Shown here piece after piece: positions 47,831 through 56,348 of a DNA stretch of 64,000 nucleotides (within the stretch, counting starts at the first letter, position 1; each line of letters starts with the position of its first letter). The notes beneath the pieces were generated by a model that searched no databases, had not been told where the DNA came from, and worked only from the letters and a program-made list of their open reading frames with translations. Where the stretch lies: assembly GCA_965203365.1 (NCBI GenBank), contig OZ241878.1, positions 1,550,001 through 1,614,000 on the forward strand, read 5' to 3'. Made by a program: the position numbers and the translations under genes. This DNA comes from VYFG01 sp965203365 (lineage in GTDB: Bacteria > Pseudomonadota > Gammaproteobacteria > Arenicellales > Poriferihabitantaceae).

Positions 47831-48331
47831 ATGACTTCCGACCAGGGGACAGCACCGATGGCGAGCCATCGAATCATCATCCGCCCGAACGGGCTTAAGC
47901 ATGATGCCGTTCAAGCTCTGCTACGGGAGCATGTCATCCATATGGCCCAGATCTCACCGCCGGACAGCTGTCATGCTCTGGAAGCGTCGGAACTCTGCTC
48001 ACCCGACATGACTTTCTGGAGCGCATGGCAAGGGGAAAATCTGGCCGGTTGCGGTGCTCTCCGGGAACTGGATCGAACCCATGGAGAAATCAAATCCATG
48101 TGCACCTCGGCGGCCTTCCAGCGCCGTGGCGTGGCGGCACAGTTGCTGGACACCATCATTGCTACCGCCCGACAACGGGGATATCACCGTATTAGCCTGG
48201 AAACCGGCTCCATGGAGGCATTCTTCCCGGCACGGAAGCTCTACATCCGTTTTGGCTTTCGGGATTGCCCTCCGTTCGGCGACTATGTGCCGGATCCCAA
48301 CAGTCGGTTCATGACCCTGAAACTCCTGTGA
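47831..48331 (+). CDS. GNAT-family N-acetyltransferase, YsnE-like
   Basis: Small acetyltransferase of 166 residues using acetyl-CoA, acceptor unknown. Visible: SPPDSCHALEASEL, TFWSAWQGENLAGCGALREL, GEIKSMCTSAAFQRRGVAAQLL (acetyl-CoA pyrophosphate loop RRGVAA), and YHRISLETGSMEAFFPARKLYIRFGF. These blocks match the Bacillus YsnE type line by line as I recall it. YsnE has been linked to indole-acetic acid production in Bacillus, but close homologs are widespread and usually of unknown role. The start ATG at 47831 could be replaced by an in-frame ATG at 47858. Confidence 0.85.
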   Translation: MTSDQGTAPMASHRIIIRPNGLKHDAVQALLREHVIHMAQISPPDSCHALEASELCSPDMTFWSAWQGENLAGCGALRELDRTHGEIKSMCTSAAFQRRGVAAQLLDTIIATARQRGYHRISLETGSMEAFFPARKLYIRFGFRDCPPFGDYVPDPNSRFMTLKLL

Positions 48332-48425
48332 TCTGCCGTCCCATCGATATGCAAGGATATCTTGGTCATTGGGATTTTGGATTAAAATACCTGTTGGAAA
48401 ATTCTGATCGTTGAGTACGCGCTGT

Positions 48426-49118
48426 ATGCGACTGCTAATTGTTGAAGACGACTCGGCCACTGCCTCCTACATTCAGAAAGGTCTTTCCGAAGCGGGTCAC
48501 CAAGCCGATGTCGCATTGACGGGTGATCAGGGCCTGACCATGGCCATTCGGGGGCAGTACGACGCGCTGGTCGTCGATTGGATGTTGCCCCAGATGGATG
48601 GGCTCACCCTGATTTCCAGATTACGGGACAGTGGCCTGACCGCCCCGGTGCTGATCCTCAGTGCGCTGGGTGAAGTTCAGAACCGGGTGGAAGGACTGAA
48701 GCGGGGCGGCGATGATTACCTCACCAAACCCTTTGCCCTGCCGGAACTGCTGGCTCGACTGGAAGCCCTGGTACGCCGCCACACCGCCGAGATCCAGGAA
48801 ACCACGTTGACGGTCGGGGAATTGCACATGGACCTGCTCGCACGGGAAGTCCGGCGGGGGGAAACTTCCATTGATCTCCAGCCCAGGGAATTTCGTCTGC
48901 TGGAATATCTCATGCGGCACAGCAACCAGGTGGTGACCCGGACCATGCTGCTGGAAAACGTCTGGGACTACAACTTCGACCCCCAGACCAATGTCATTGA
49001 TGTCCATATCAGTCGTCTTCGTAGCAAGATCGACAAGAACTTTGACACTCATATGCTGAACACGGTCCGCGGAGCCGGCTATATCCTGCGTGAAAACCAA
49101 ACGAAAACATTTCCATAG
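48426..49118 (+). CDS. OmpR/PhoB-type response regulator
   Basis: Transcription regulator of 230 residues: receiver domain with VEDD near the N-terminus, phospho-Asp51 (LVVDWMLPQMDG), switch LTKPFALPELLARL, and a C-terminal winged helix (TSIDLQPREFRLLEYLM, DPQTNVIDVHISRLRSKID, RGAGYIL). A TTG at 48411 is in frame but ATG 48426 fits the receiver start. It overlaps the sensor kinase gene by 29 bases, so the two are coupled. The pair resembles copper/heavy-metal or cell-envelope types (QseB/CusR-like), but the signal is not visible. Confidence 0.93.
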   Translation: MRLLIVEDDSATASYIQKGLSEAGHQADVALTGDQGLTMAIRGQYDALVVDWMLPQMDGLTLISRLRDSGLTAPVLILSALGEVQNRVEGLKRGGDDYLTKPFALPELLARLEALVRRHTAEIQETTLTVGELHMDLLAREVRRGETSIDLQPREFRLLEYLMRHSNQVVTRTMLLENVWDYNFDPQTNVIDVHISRLRSKIDKNFDTHMLNTVRGAGYILRENQTKTFP

Positions 49119-50544
49119 CTACACCTTTCGACTGGCGTTGCTATATGCATTGACTTTCAGTGCCTCGACCCTGATCTTGTTTTACTTCTTTTATTTGTTT
49201 ACGGCATCCTATATGTCGCAACAAATGGACAACACCATCGAAGCGGAGATACAGGGACTGGCCGAGCACTATGACCGGGCTGGTCTGGAGGGACTGACCC
49301 GCCTGATCGCGCAACGGGTCAGCCGGGCCCAAGGGACCGGCAATTCGCTCTACCTTCTGGTCAACTATACCTTGGCACCGGTCGTGGGCAACCTAGACCG
49401 TTGGCCACGGGATGCGCTCGTGGTCGACGATAAATGGCTGGAATTCACTTTGGAAGTGGATGAAACCACCAACGAAACCCATCTCGCGCGAGCCCGGTTC
49501 TTTCGTCTGCCGGGTCAATATGGATTGTTGGTCGGACGCGATATCCATCAGCAAACTCAAGCCAAGCGTCGCATCATCCAAGCCCTGACCTGGGGCCTCG
49601 CTATCATGGTACTGCTGGCCTTTGCTGGCGGACTCGTACTCAGTCGACATACCGTCCGCACGATTGAGCGTATCAACCAGACAGCCCGCAGTATTATGTC
49701 CGGGAATCTCTCACGGCGAGTGGCGATCAGCAACCGAAATGATGACTTCGACCAGCTTGCCGCCAACCTGAATGCCATGCTGGACCGGATCCAGACGCTC
49801 ATGGAGGACATCCGGCGAGTGTCAGACAATATCGCCCATGACCTTCGCACGCCCCTGACCCGACTGATCCAGCACATTGAGGAAGCCCACCGTCAGACCA
49901 AGGAGGATTCCACTGCCGTCGCCAGTCTGGAAGGCGCGATCCGGGAAGCGGATTCCCTGCTGACCACATTCAATGCCCTGTTGCGCATCGCCCGCATCGA
50001 GGCAGGACAGTTGACCACGGACTTCTCCACATTGGATTTGCGCACCCTGATCGAGGATGTGGTGGAGTTTTACGAACCCCTGGCCGAAGACAGACACCAG
50101 CAGTTGACGGTGGATCCAGGAACGACCCTCCGCACCATGGGAGACCGCGACCTACTCTTCCAGGCTCTGGCGAACATCATCGAAAACGCCATCAAGTATA
50201 CCCCGCGAGATGGACAAATTACGGTGAGTCTGACCCACAGGGCCAATGAGGCCGTGATCACCATTGCCGACAATGGTCCGGGCATTCCGGTGGAGGAGCG
50301 GGAAAAAGTGTTTCGTCGGTTTTATCGTCTGGACCGCAGCCGCACAACGGCCGGCAATGGGCTCGGACTCAGCATGGTCTCCGCTGTGGTCATCATGCAT
50401 GGAGGCGAGATTCAGTTGATGGAGAACGACCCCGGACTACGGACCGTGATGCGACTTCCCCTGCGCGACGACACTGCCCGGCTGTCCCCTCAGCTGGCAG
50501 ACGCCCCGGCCACTCATCCACACGATTCCCTGCAAACATCATGA
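49090..50544 (+). CDS. sensor histidine kinase (HAMP-HisKA)
   Basis: Membrane kinase of 484 residues. Transmembrane helix 1 at about 13-38, periplasmic part of roughly 125 residues, helix 2 near 165-187, HAMP (VRTIERINQTARSIMSGNLS), HisKA with His250 (VSDNIAHDLRTPLTRL), ATPase domain with N-box ANIIENAIKYTPRDG, DNGPGIPVEEREKVFRRFYR and NGLGLSMVSAVV. GTG start at 49090 inside the response regulator gene. The partner of the regulator just upstream. The stop overlaps the following permease (ATGA at 50541). Confidence 0.93.
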   Translation: MKTKRKHFHSYTFRLALLYALTFSASTLILFYFFYLFTASYMSQQMDNTIEAEIQGLAEHYDRAGLEGLTRLIAQRVSRAQGTGNSLYLLVNYTLAPVVGNLDRWPRDALVVDDKWLEFTLEVDETTNETHLARARFFRLPGQYGLLVGRDIHQQTQAKRRIIQALTWGLAIMVLLAFAGGLVLSRHTVRTIERINQTARSIMSGNLSRRVAISNRNDDFDQLAANLNAMLDRIQTLMEDIRRVSDNIAHDLRTPLTRLIQHIEEAHRQTKEDSTAVASLEGAIREADSLLTTFNALLRIARIEAGQLTTDFSTLDLRTLIEDVVEFYEPLAEDRHQQLTVDPGTTLRTMGDRDLLFQALANIIENAIKYTPRDGQITVSLTHRANEAVITIADNGPGIPVEEREKVFRRFYRLDRSRTTAGNGLGLSMVSAVVIMHGGEIQLMENDPGLRTVMRLPLRDDTARLSPQLADAPATHPHDSLQTS

Positions 50545-51578
50545 AGCTGCCGGAAACCACCCCTTCCAGCGCCCGGTTCATCATGGTCTGTGCCGCCGTC
50601 GTCGTGGTCATTGCCGGCATGCGGGCGGCGACAGACATTCTGGCCCCCTTGCTTATGGCCGGATTCATCTCCATCATCTGCTCGGCCCCCCTGTACTGGC
50701 TCAAGCGTCATGGACTGTCCAACTTCATGGCCCTCATCCTGATTATCTTGGTGGTCGGACTGGTGGGTGCCTCCGTGGTCGGACTGATTGCGAGTTCCCT
50801 GGACGAGTTCAGTTCATCCCTCGCGCAGTACCGCAAAAGCCTCGGCGATTTGTACCACAATCTCAATACCTTTCTCGAACGATGGGGATACGGCATCCCG
50901 CTGGATGGATTATATGAACAGTTTGATCCCAACTTATTGATCCTGTCGCTCGACTATATGCTGAACGGGCTCAGTAATATTATCGGCAACGGATTGATCG
51001 TTTTTCTGGCCGTGCTGTTTATTCTCGCCGAGGCATCCACCTTGCCGGAAAAACTGCGCAGTTCACTGGCCAATCCAGACGAATCCATGGTCCACTTTCG
51101 AACATTCCTCAACAAGGTGGTGCATTATCTCGTCCTCAAGGCCGCCACCAGTCTCCTGACGGCACTTTGCGTCGCCGTCGTCCTGTGGTTTCTGGAAATC
51201 AACTATGTCTTTCTCTGGGCCGTCCTTGCGTTTTTTCTCAACTTCATTCCCTATGTCGGCTCCTTTCTGGCCGGTCTTCCAGCCGTGCTGCTGGGGCTGA
51301 TCGATCATGGCCTTTGGGTCGCACTGTGGGCATTACTCGGCTATGTCACCATCAATATCGTCGTTGGCAATGTCATCGAACCCCGGTGGATGGGCGAAGG
51401 TCTTGATCTATCTTCCCTGGTGGTTTTCATATCCCTCATCTTCTGGGGATGGGTGTTGGGCCCCACCGGCATGTTCCTGTCGATCCCGTTGACCATGTCC
51501 ATTGTCATTGCCATGGAAAGCAATCCGGAAACCCGCTCACTGGCCCGTTTGATGCGCAACACGTCACAGGCTCCCTGA
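50541..51578 (+). CDS. AI-2E/PerM-family membrane protein
   Basis: Inner-membrane protein of 345 residues with about seven to eight helices (for example FIMVCAAVVVVIAGMRAATDIL, FMALILIILVVGLVGASVVGL, IIGNGLIVFLAVLFILAEA, VFLWAVLAFFLNFIPYVGSF). Typical PF01594 blocks: LTALCVAVVLWFL, FFLNFIPYVGSFLAGLPAVLLGL, VGNVIEPRWMGEGLDLSSLVVFISLIFWGWVLGPTGM-type segment (P-R-W-M-G-E-G-L-D-L-S at about 280). Family members are putative permeases or exporters; the substrate is generally unknown. Directly coupled to the histidine kinase gene, which suggests the two-component system controls envelope or efflux function. Confidence 0.9.
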   Translation: MKLPETTPSSARFIMVCAAVVVVIAGMRAATDILAPLLMAGFISIICSAPLYWLKRHGLSNFMALILIILVVGLVGASVVGLIASSLDEFSSSLAQYRKSLGDLYHNLNTFLERWGYGIPLDGLYEQFDPNLLILSLDYMLNGLSNIIGNGLIVFLAVLFILAEASTLPEKLRSSLANPDESMVHFRTFLNKVVHYLVLKAATSLLTALCVAVVLWFLEINYVFLWAVLAFFLNFIPYVGSFLAGLPAVLLGLIDHGLWVALWALLGYVTINIVVGNVIEPRWMGEGLDLSSLVVFISLIFWGWVLGPTGMFLSIPLTMSIVIAMESNPETRSLARLMRNTSQAP

Positions 51579-51607
51579 GTAGGCCCACCGGCAAGGAACA
51601 TCCCGGA

Positions 51608-52237
51608 TCACTCGAACCGGATGATGTCTCCCTGGGTCGACTTCCCGTCATCTCCACTGCCCGGACGGTCCGGAGGCTGGAATTTCAGTGCTGGCCTGAC
51701 CCCCTCATCGGTGGAAGAGATGGCCGGATCCAATTCGGAAGGCCGCGAAGGGCCCATCCATAGAGAAGGCACCAGATCCGAAAGCCCCTGGATACCGAAT
51801 CGTGGCAACTGGGAAATGCCGCCCGCAACGATCAACCCCAACAGCAGGATAATCACCACCCAGCGGAAAATAGACTGGCCGACATGTCGACTTCTTGGAC
51901 GGGGAAAATCCCGCCGATGGAATCCGCTGGCTCTCGTCTTCGCACCGGGAATCTGGATACTCACTGTTTCCGGTTTCGGATCCAGGGCCCCGATGAGTTC
52001 TTCCGGGTTCAGGTCCAGCAGCTTGGCACAAGAACGAATATATCCCTTGATGAATGTCGAGCCGGGCAATTTGGAATGGTCATCGGACTCCAGGGCGATG
52101 ATCACGCCGACTCCCAGATTCAGACTGGACGCCACTTCCTCGACCGAAAGACCCCATTCTTCCCTTCGCTCCTTCAACCTCTGTCCCGGGGTCTGTTGTG
52201 TCGGGGGAGACGGATCTACCGAATCGAACTCGTTCAT
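51608..52237 (-). CDS. RodZ-like cytoskeletal helix-turn-helix membrane protein, short form
   Basis: A 209-residue protein: N-terminal HTH_25 domain (PGQRLKERREEWGLSVEEVA ... FIKGYIRSCAKLL, about 16-80), basic linker (FHRRDFPRPRSRH), one transmembrane helix (about 123-141, IFRWVVIILLLGLIVAGG) and a short periplasmic tail. This is the RodZ order (HTH-TM-tail), but the C-terminal beta domain (DUF4115) seen in E. coli RodZ is absent. It may be a truncated RodZ or a relative that only tethers something to the membrane. The stop and start are clean, with no sign of a frameshift. Convergent with the PerM-like gene. Confidence 0.75.
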   Translation of the reverse strand: MNEFDSVDPSPPTQQTPGQRLKERREEWGLSVEEVASSLNLGVGVIIALESDDHSKLPGSTFIKGYIRSCAKLLDLNPEELIGALDPKPETVSIQIPGAKTRASGFHRRDFPRPRSRHVGQSIFRWVVIILLLGLIVAGGISQLPRFGIQGLSDLVPSLWMGPSRPSELDPAISSTDEGVRPALKFQPPDRPGSGDDGKSTQGDIIRFE

Positions 52238-52408
52238 GAAACTGCCTCATTGCGGTTGAAGAGCGTCGTATCGAAAGGAACTACCTGTCAGCAAAATACC
52301 CAACCCCAGACCATGTCGGAATCAAAATGTCCCCGGATACATCTTTTCCTAACTGCGCGAAATTCCGGTCATACCCCGTGAATGCTCACTGACCTCGCCA
52401 ATGAGGAA

Positions 52409-54490
52409 TCAGGCGACCGCTTTCATGCTGAGACGAACCCGGCCCTGCTTGTCCACCTCCAACACCTTGACCGTGACCTTATCCCCCTCCTTGAGTACAT
52501 CGCTGACTTGGTCGACCCGTTCATTGGATATCTGGGAGATATGGACCAAACCATCACGACCAGGGAGAATATTCACAAAGGCACCGAAATCCATCAGGCG
52601 AACGACCTTGCCGGTGTAGACTGCATTGACTTCGATGTCCGCCGTGAGCTGCTGGATCCGGCGAATCGCCTCTTTGGCTGCGGCATTGTCGGTCGAGGCG
52701 ATCTTGATCGTACCGTCATCATCAATATCAATGGTCACACCGGTATCTTCGGAAAGCGCACGAATCGTCGACCCACCTTTGCCGATCACGTCGCGAATCT
52801 TTTCGGGATTGATGGAGATCGTGACGATTCGAGGCGCATAGTCCGACATCTCCGCCCGGTGGCTGGCAATGATCCGGTTCATTTCACCCAGGATATGCAA
52901 ACGTCCCTCCCGCGCCTGGGACAGCGCCTGCTGCATGATGTCATGCGTGATCCCATCAATCTTGATATCCATCTGAAGCGCCGTGATACCCTGGTCGGTG
53001 CCGGCCACCTTGAAATCCATATCACCGAGATGGTCTTCGTCACCGAGTATGTCTGTCAGCACCTGAAAGCGATCGCCTTCCTTGATCAGCCCCATCGCGA
53101 CTCCCGCCACAGCGGCCTTCACTGGAACACCGGCATCCATCAAGGCCAGACTGGTTCCACAGACACTGGCCATGGAACTGGAACCGTTGGATTCGGTGAT
53201 ATCGGACACCACCCGAATGGTATAGGGAAATTGCTCCCGATCCGGAATGACGGCCAGAATGCCGCGTTTGGCCAGTCGACCATGACCGATCTCGCGGCGC
53301 TTGGGGCTGCCGACCCGGCCAGTCTCACCCACACAATAAGGTGGGAAATTGTAATGCAGCATGAAGTTGTCTCGGTATTCACCATCCAGTGCATCAATGA
53401 TCTGGGCATCCCGCTCGGTGCCGAGGGTCGCGACCACGATCGCCTGGGTTTCACCGCGGGTGAACTTGGCGGAACCATGAGTTCTGGGCAACAGACCGGT
53501 CTCAATCCGAATGGGACGGACCGTGCGGGAGTCGCGACCGTCAATCCTCGGTTTTCCGTCCAAAATCTGCCCACGCACCAGCTTCTTCTGTAATGCCTTG
53601 AATGCATTGAGCACCGGTCCGGACATGGTCTCCTGCGATTCATCCGGACACAATGTTGTCAACAGGGTGTCCTTCACTTGCGCCAAGGCATTTAGACGCT
53701 CTGCCTTGTCACGCACCTGGAATGCCGCCGCCACGGGCGCTGCGGCAAGGTCGGACACCCGCTCAGTCAAGGCCGTATCGACTTCCTGCGGCTGCCATGC
53801 CCATTTCGGCTTGCCCACTTCCTGTCCCAGTTCCCGCACGGCCCGAATCGCAGCCTGGCTGGCCTGATGGCCGAACATGACGGCACCCAACATCTCTTCT
53901 TCCGACAGGATGTCCGCTTCGGATTCCACCATCAGAACGGCCGTTTCCGTGCCGGCCACCACCAGGTCCAGACGGGATTGACCCTGTAGTTGGGTACGGG
54001 TCGGGTTGAGCACATATTCATGGTTGATGTAGCCGACCCGGGCGGCACCAATCGGTCCATTGAACGGCAGGCCGGAAATCTCCAGAGCCGCCGAAGCGCC
54101 GACCATGGCCACAATGTCGGGGTTGATTTCCGGATCCACCGACATGACGGTCGCGATAATCTGCACTTCGTTCATAAACCCATCCGGAAACAAGGGACGA
54201 ATGGGACGGTCAATCAAACGGCAGGTCAGCACAGCGTTTTCCGACGGCCGCCCTTCCCGCTTGAAGAATCCGCCGGGAATACGGCCCACGGCATAGTTCC
54301 GTTCTTCATATTCCACCGTCAAGGGGAAAAAATCCTGATGGCCGGGTTCTTTTCGTCCCACCACAGTGACCAGAACGACCGTGTCGCCCATGCTGGCAAC
54401 CACAGCGCCGTCTGCCTGCCTGGCGACCGCACCGGTTTCCAGGCGCACTTCGTTCTGACCATACTGAAAGGTCTTGATTACTTTGTTCAC
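52409..54490 (-). CDS. pnp: polyribonucleotide nucleotidyltransferase
   Basis: 3'-5' phosphorolytic exoribonuclease of the degradosome, about 693 residues. Two RNase PH domains, then KH (DIDDDGTIKIASTDNAAAKEA region) and a C-terminal S1 domain (VYTGKVVRLMDFGAFVNILPGRDGLVHISQI). Catalytic-core landmarks: FFPLTVEYEERNYAVGRIPGGFFKREGRP, RPLFPDGFMNEVQ, GTSLALMDAGVP, KEGDRFQVLTDILGDEDHLGDMDFKVAGT. The GTG at 54490 is the best start: GGAGACAAATCTA precedes it, whereas the TTG at 54505 lacks a site. Thirty-odd bases downstream of rpsO on the same strand, the universal rpsO-pnp arrangement. Confidence 0.97.
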   Translation of the reverse strand: MNKVIKTFQYGQNEVRLETGAVARQADGAVVASMGDTVVLVTVVGRKEPGHQDFFPLTVEYEERNYAVGRIPGGFFKREGRPSENAVLTCRLIDRPIRPLFPDGFMNEVQIIATVMSVDPEINPDIVAMVGASAALEISGLPFNGPIGAARVGYINHEYVLNPTRTQLQGQSRLDLVVAGTETAVLMVESEADILSEEEMLGAVMFGHQASQAAIRAVRELGQEVGKPKWAWQPQEVDTALTERVSDLAAAPVAAAFQVRDKAERLNALAQVKDTLLTTLCPDESQETMSGPVLNAFKALQKKLVRGQILDGKPRIDGRDSRTVRPIRIETGLLPRTHGSAKFTRGETQAIVVATLGTERDAQIIDALDGEYRDNFMLHYNFPPYCVGETGRVGSPKRREIGHGRLAKRGILAVIPDREQFPYTIRVVSDITESNGSSSMASVCGTSLALMDAGVPVKAAVAGVAMGLIKEGDRFQVLTDILGDEDHLGDMDFKVAGTDQGITALQMDIKIDGITHDIMQQALSQAREGRLHILGEMNRIIASHRAEMSDYAPRIVTISINPEKIRDVIGKGGSTIRALSEDTGVTIDIDDDGTIKIASTDNAAAKEAIRRIQQLTADIEVNAVYTGKVVRLMDFGAFVNILPGRDGLVHISQISNERVDQVSDVLKEGDKVTVKVLEVDKQGRVRLSMKAVA

Positions 54491-54536
54491 TAGATTTGTC
54501 TCCAACGCCTAATGTGGCATGAGCCCGATGGGCCAG

Positions 54537-54806
54537 CTACTTTCTCAGGCCAAGCTTTGCAATGAGGGCGCGATAGCGCTCGATATCGGTTTTTCGCAAA
54601 TAACTCAACAATTTGCGTCGATGATTCACCAAGCGTAGTAACCCTTGGCGGGAATGATGGTCATGAATATGGGTTTTGAAATGTCGGGAGAGATCCAGAA
54701 TCCGTGCGGTCATCAACGCAATCTGCACCTCGGGGGAACCCGTATCCCCTTCGCTGCGTTGATGTTCCTTCACCACGGCAGCCTTGTTTTCGGCAGTCAA
54801 AGCCAT
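54537..54806 (-). CDS. rpsO: 30S ribosomal protein S15
   Basis: S15 of 89 residues, the usual size, binding 16S rRNA in the platform of the small subunit. Signature blocks GDTGSPEVQIALMTARI, LSRHFKTHIHDHHSRQGLLR, LVNHRRKLLSYLRKTD and RYRALIAKLGLRK are all intact. The ATG follows GAGGTAACGA. Upstream of pnp and cotranscribed with it; in E. coli S15 represses its own translation through its leader and PNPase controls its own message, but I did not try to fold the leader here. Confidence 0.98.
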   Translation of the reverse strand: MALTAENKAAVVKEHQRSEGDTGSPEVQIALMTARILDLSRHFKTHIHDHHSRQGLLRLVNHRRKLLSYLRKTDIERYRALIAKLGLRK

Positions 54807-54911
54807 TCGTTACCTCGATTAGGAAAGTCAATACCTGTGCCGAAGTAAGGGCGCCTGCCCAAACCTCCAACACCGTATGTCCCTCAAACCGTTGATCGAT
54901 CAGGGGGGGCT

Positions 54912-54940
54912 ATTTTAACGATACGCCCAGTCAGCCTCAA
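54912..54940 (-). promoter_or_regulatory. candidate sigma-70 promoter of rpsO-pnp
   Basis: Minus strand: TTGAGG (-35, 54940-54935), exactly 17 bases, TAAAAT (-10, 54917-54912). Initiation would lie near 54905, about 100 bases upstream of the rpsO ATG, which leaves room for a regulated leader. Confidence 0.6.
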
Positions 54941-55037
54941 GCCGAAATTACAGAAAAATCAGGATTTTTGCCGAGGACAACGGTATAATCACGCCCATTC
55001 AAACGCGGTCATGCATCGCATAATTCAGACTACTCCA

Positions 55038-56222
55038 ATGAGCTTGGGTCGAGTTGGCTTCGTGGGTTGGCGCGGGATGGTGGGATCCGTCCTGATGGAC
55101 CGCATGCGACAGGAAAATGATTTTGCCCGCATCCGAGAACCGGTGTTCTTCTCGACCTCTCAACAAGGCCAACTCGGTCCAGAGATCGGACAGGCAAACC
55201 GGGCCCTGCTGGACGCTTTCGACCTGGATGCCTTGGGAGCCTGCGATGTCATCATCACCTGCCAAGGGGGTGACTACACGTCACAGACACATTCCCGTCT
55301 CCACACACAGGGCTGGAATGGATACTGGATTGATGCCGCTTCCACCCTGCGCCTGCGCCCGGACGCCATCATCGTCCTGGATCCGGTCAACCGGCCAATG
55401 ATCGAGGCGGGACTGAACAGTGGCCAGAAGAATTACGTTGGCGGGAACTGTACCGTCAGCTTGATGCTGATGGCCCTCAACGGGCTGATCAAGGACAATT
55501 TGGTGGACTGGATATCCGTGGCGACTTACCAGGCCATCTCGGGCGCCGGTGCTCGCCAGATGCGGGAATTCATCCGGCAGATGGGCGTCGTATACGATGC
55601 ATCGCAGTCTCGACTGGACAGCCCCGCTAGCAATATCCTGGACATTGATCGACAGGTGCTTGATGCCATTCAATCCGCGAACTTTCCGACGCGAGAAATC
55701 GGTCACCCCCTGATCGGCAACCTGCTCCCCTGGATCGACTCAGACCCGGGCTCCGGGTCCAGCCGGGAAGAATGGAAAGGATCCGTGGAAACCAACCGGA
55801 TTCTGGGGCGCAGCCATGCCCCCATCCCGATCGAAAGCACCTGTGTCCGGATCGGGACCATGCGCTGTCACAGCCAGGCATTCACACTCAAGCTGAACCA
55901 GGACCTGTCGCTGGAAGCCATTGAATCCCGGCTAGACCGCGCCAACGACTGGGTCCATGTCATTCCCAATCGCCGGGAAGAATCGCTACGTGGGCTGACA
56001 CCAGCCCGGGTCAGCGGAACCCTGGACATCCCGGTGGGTCGTATCCGAAAACTCTCCATGGGCCCTGAATTTGTTTCCGGATTCACGGTAGGTGATCAGT
56101 TGCTGTGGGGAGCGGCCGAGCCGCTCAGACGGATGCTGGCCATCTTGGCAGAACATGAAGAAAGACATCAAACGGTATCCGAAGAAACCCCCGCTCCATC
56201 CCGGCAAGGAATCGCCGCCTGA
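55038..56222 (+). CDS. asd: aspartate-semialdehyde dehydrogenase
   Basis: NADPH-dependent enzyme that reduces aspartyl phosphate to aspartate semialdehyde, the branch point to lysine, diaminopimelate, threonine and methionine. About 394 residues. GFVGWRGMVGSVLMDRM (NADP loop), PVFFSTSQQGQLGP, VIITCQGGDYTSQ, YWIDAASTLR, catalytic Cys138 in VGGNCTVSLMLMAL, GARQMREFIRQMG, SREEWKGSVETNRIL, MRCHSQAFTLKL, and the C-terminal GPEFVSGFTVGDQLLWGAAEPLRR. This is the gammaproteobacterial (E. coli) Asd type. I chose ATG 55038, which begins MSLGRVGFVGW as the family does; ATG 55011 adds nine residues and is possible. A TATAAT at 54984-54989 may be its -10, without a clear -35. Confidence 0.96.
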   Translation: MSLGRVGFVGWRGMVGSVLMDRMRQENDFARIREPVFFSTSQQGQLGPEIGQANRALLDAFDLDALGACDVIITCQGGDYTSQTHSRLHTQGWNGYWIDAASTLRLRPDAIIVLDPVNRPMIEAGLNSGQKNYVGGNCTVSLMLMALNGLIKDNLVDWISVATYQAISGAGARQMREFIRQMGVVYDASQSRLDSPASNILDIDRQVLDAIQSANFPTREIGHPLIGNLLPWIDSDPGSGSSREEWKGSVETNRILGRSHAPIPIESTCVRIGTMRCHSQAFTLKLNQDLSLEAIESRLDRANDWVHVIPNRREESLRGLTPARVSGTLDIPVGRIRKLSMGPEFVSGFTVGDQLLWGAAEPLRRMLAILAEHEERHQTVSEETPAPSRQGIAA

Positions 56223-56348
56223 CTACAGCCCGGTTGGCGCAGCCAGCCACCCTGGTGCTATCCGGACGGGGAGTTCGGCCGATCGTCATCGTTCACTTCC
56301 TGACCACCCGAAGTGGGAGATATCCCGTGCAAGTATCCGTCAAGCGAA

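Noticed and set aside
52382..53593. 403-codon plus-strand frame
   Set aside because: Lies wholly opposite pnp, whose domains are complete; His/Asp-rich translation with no motif.
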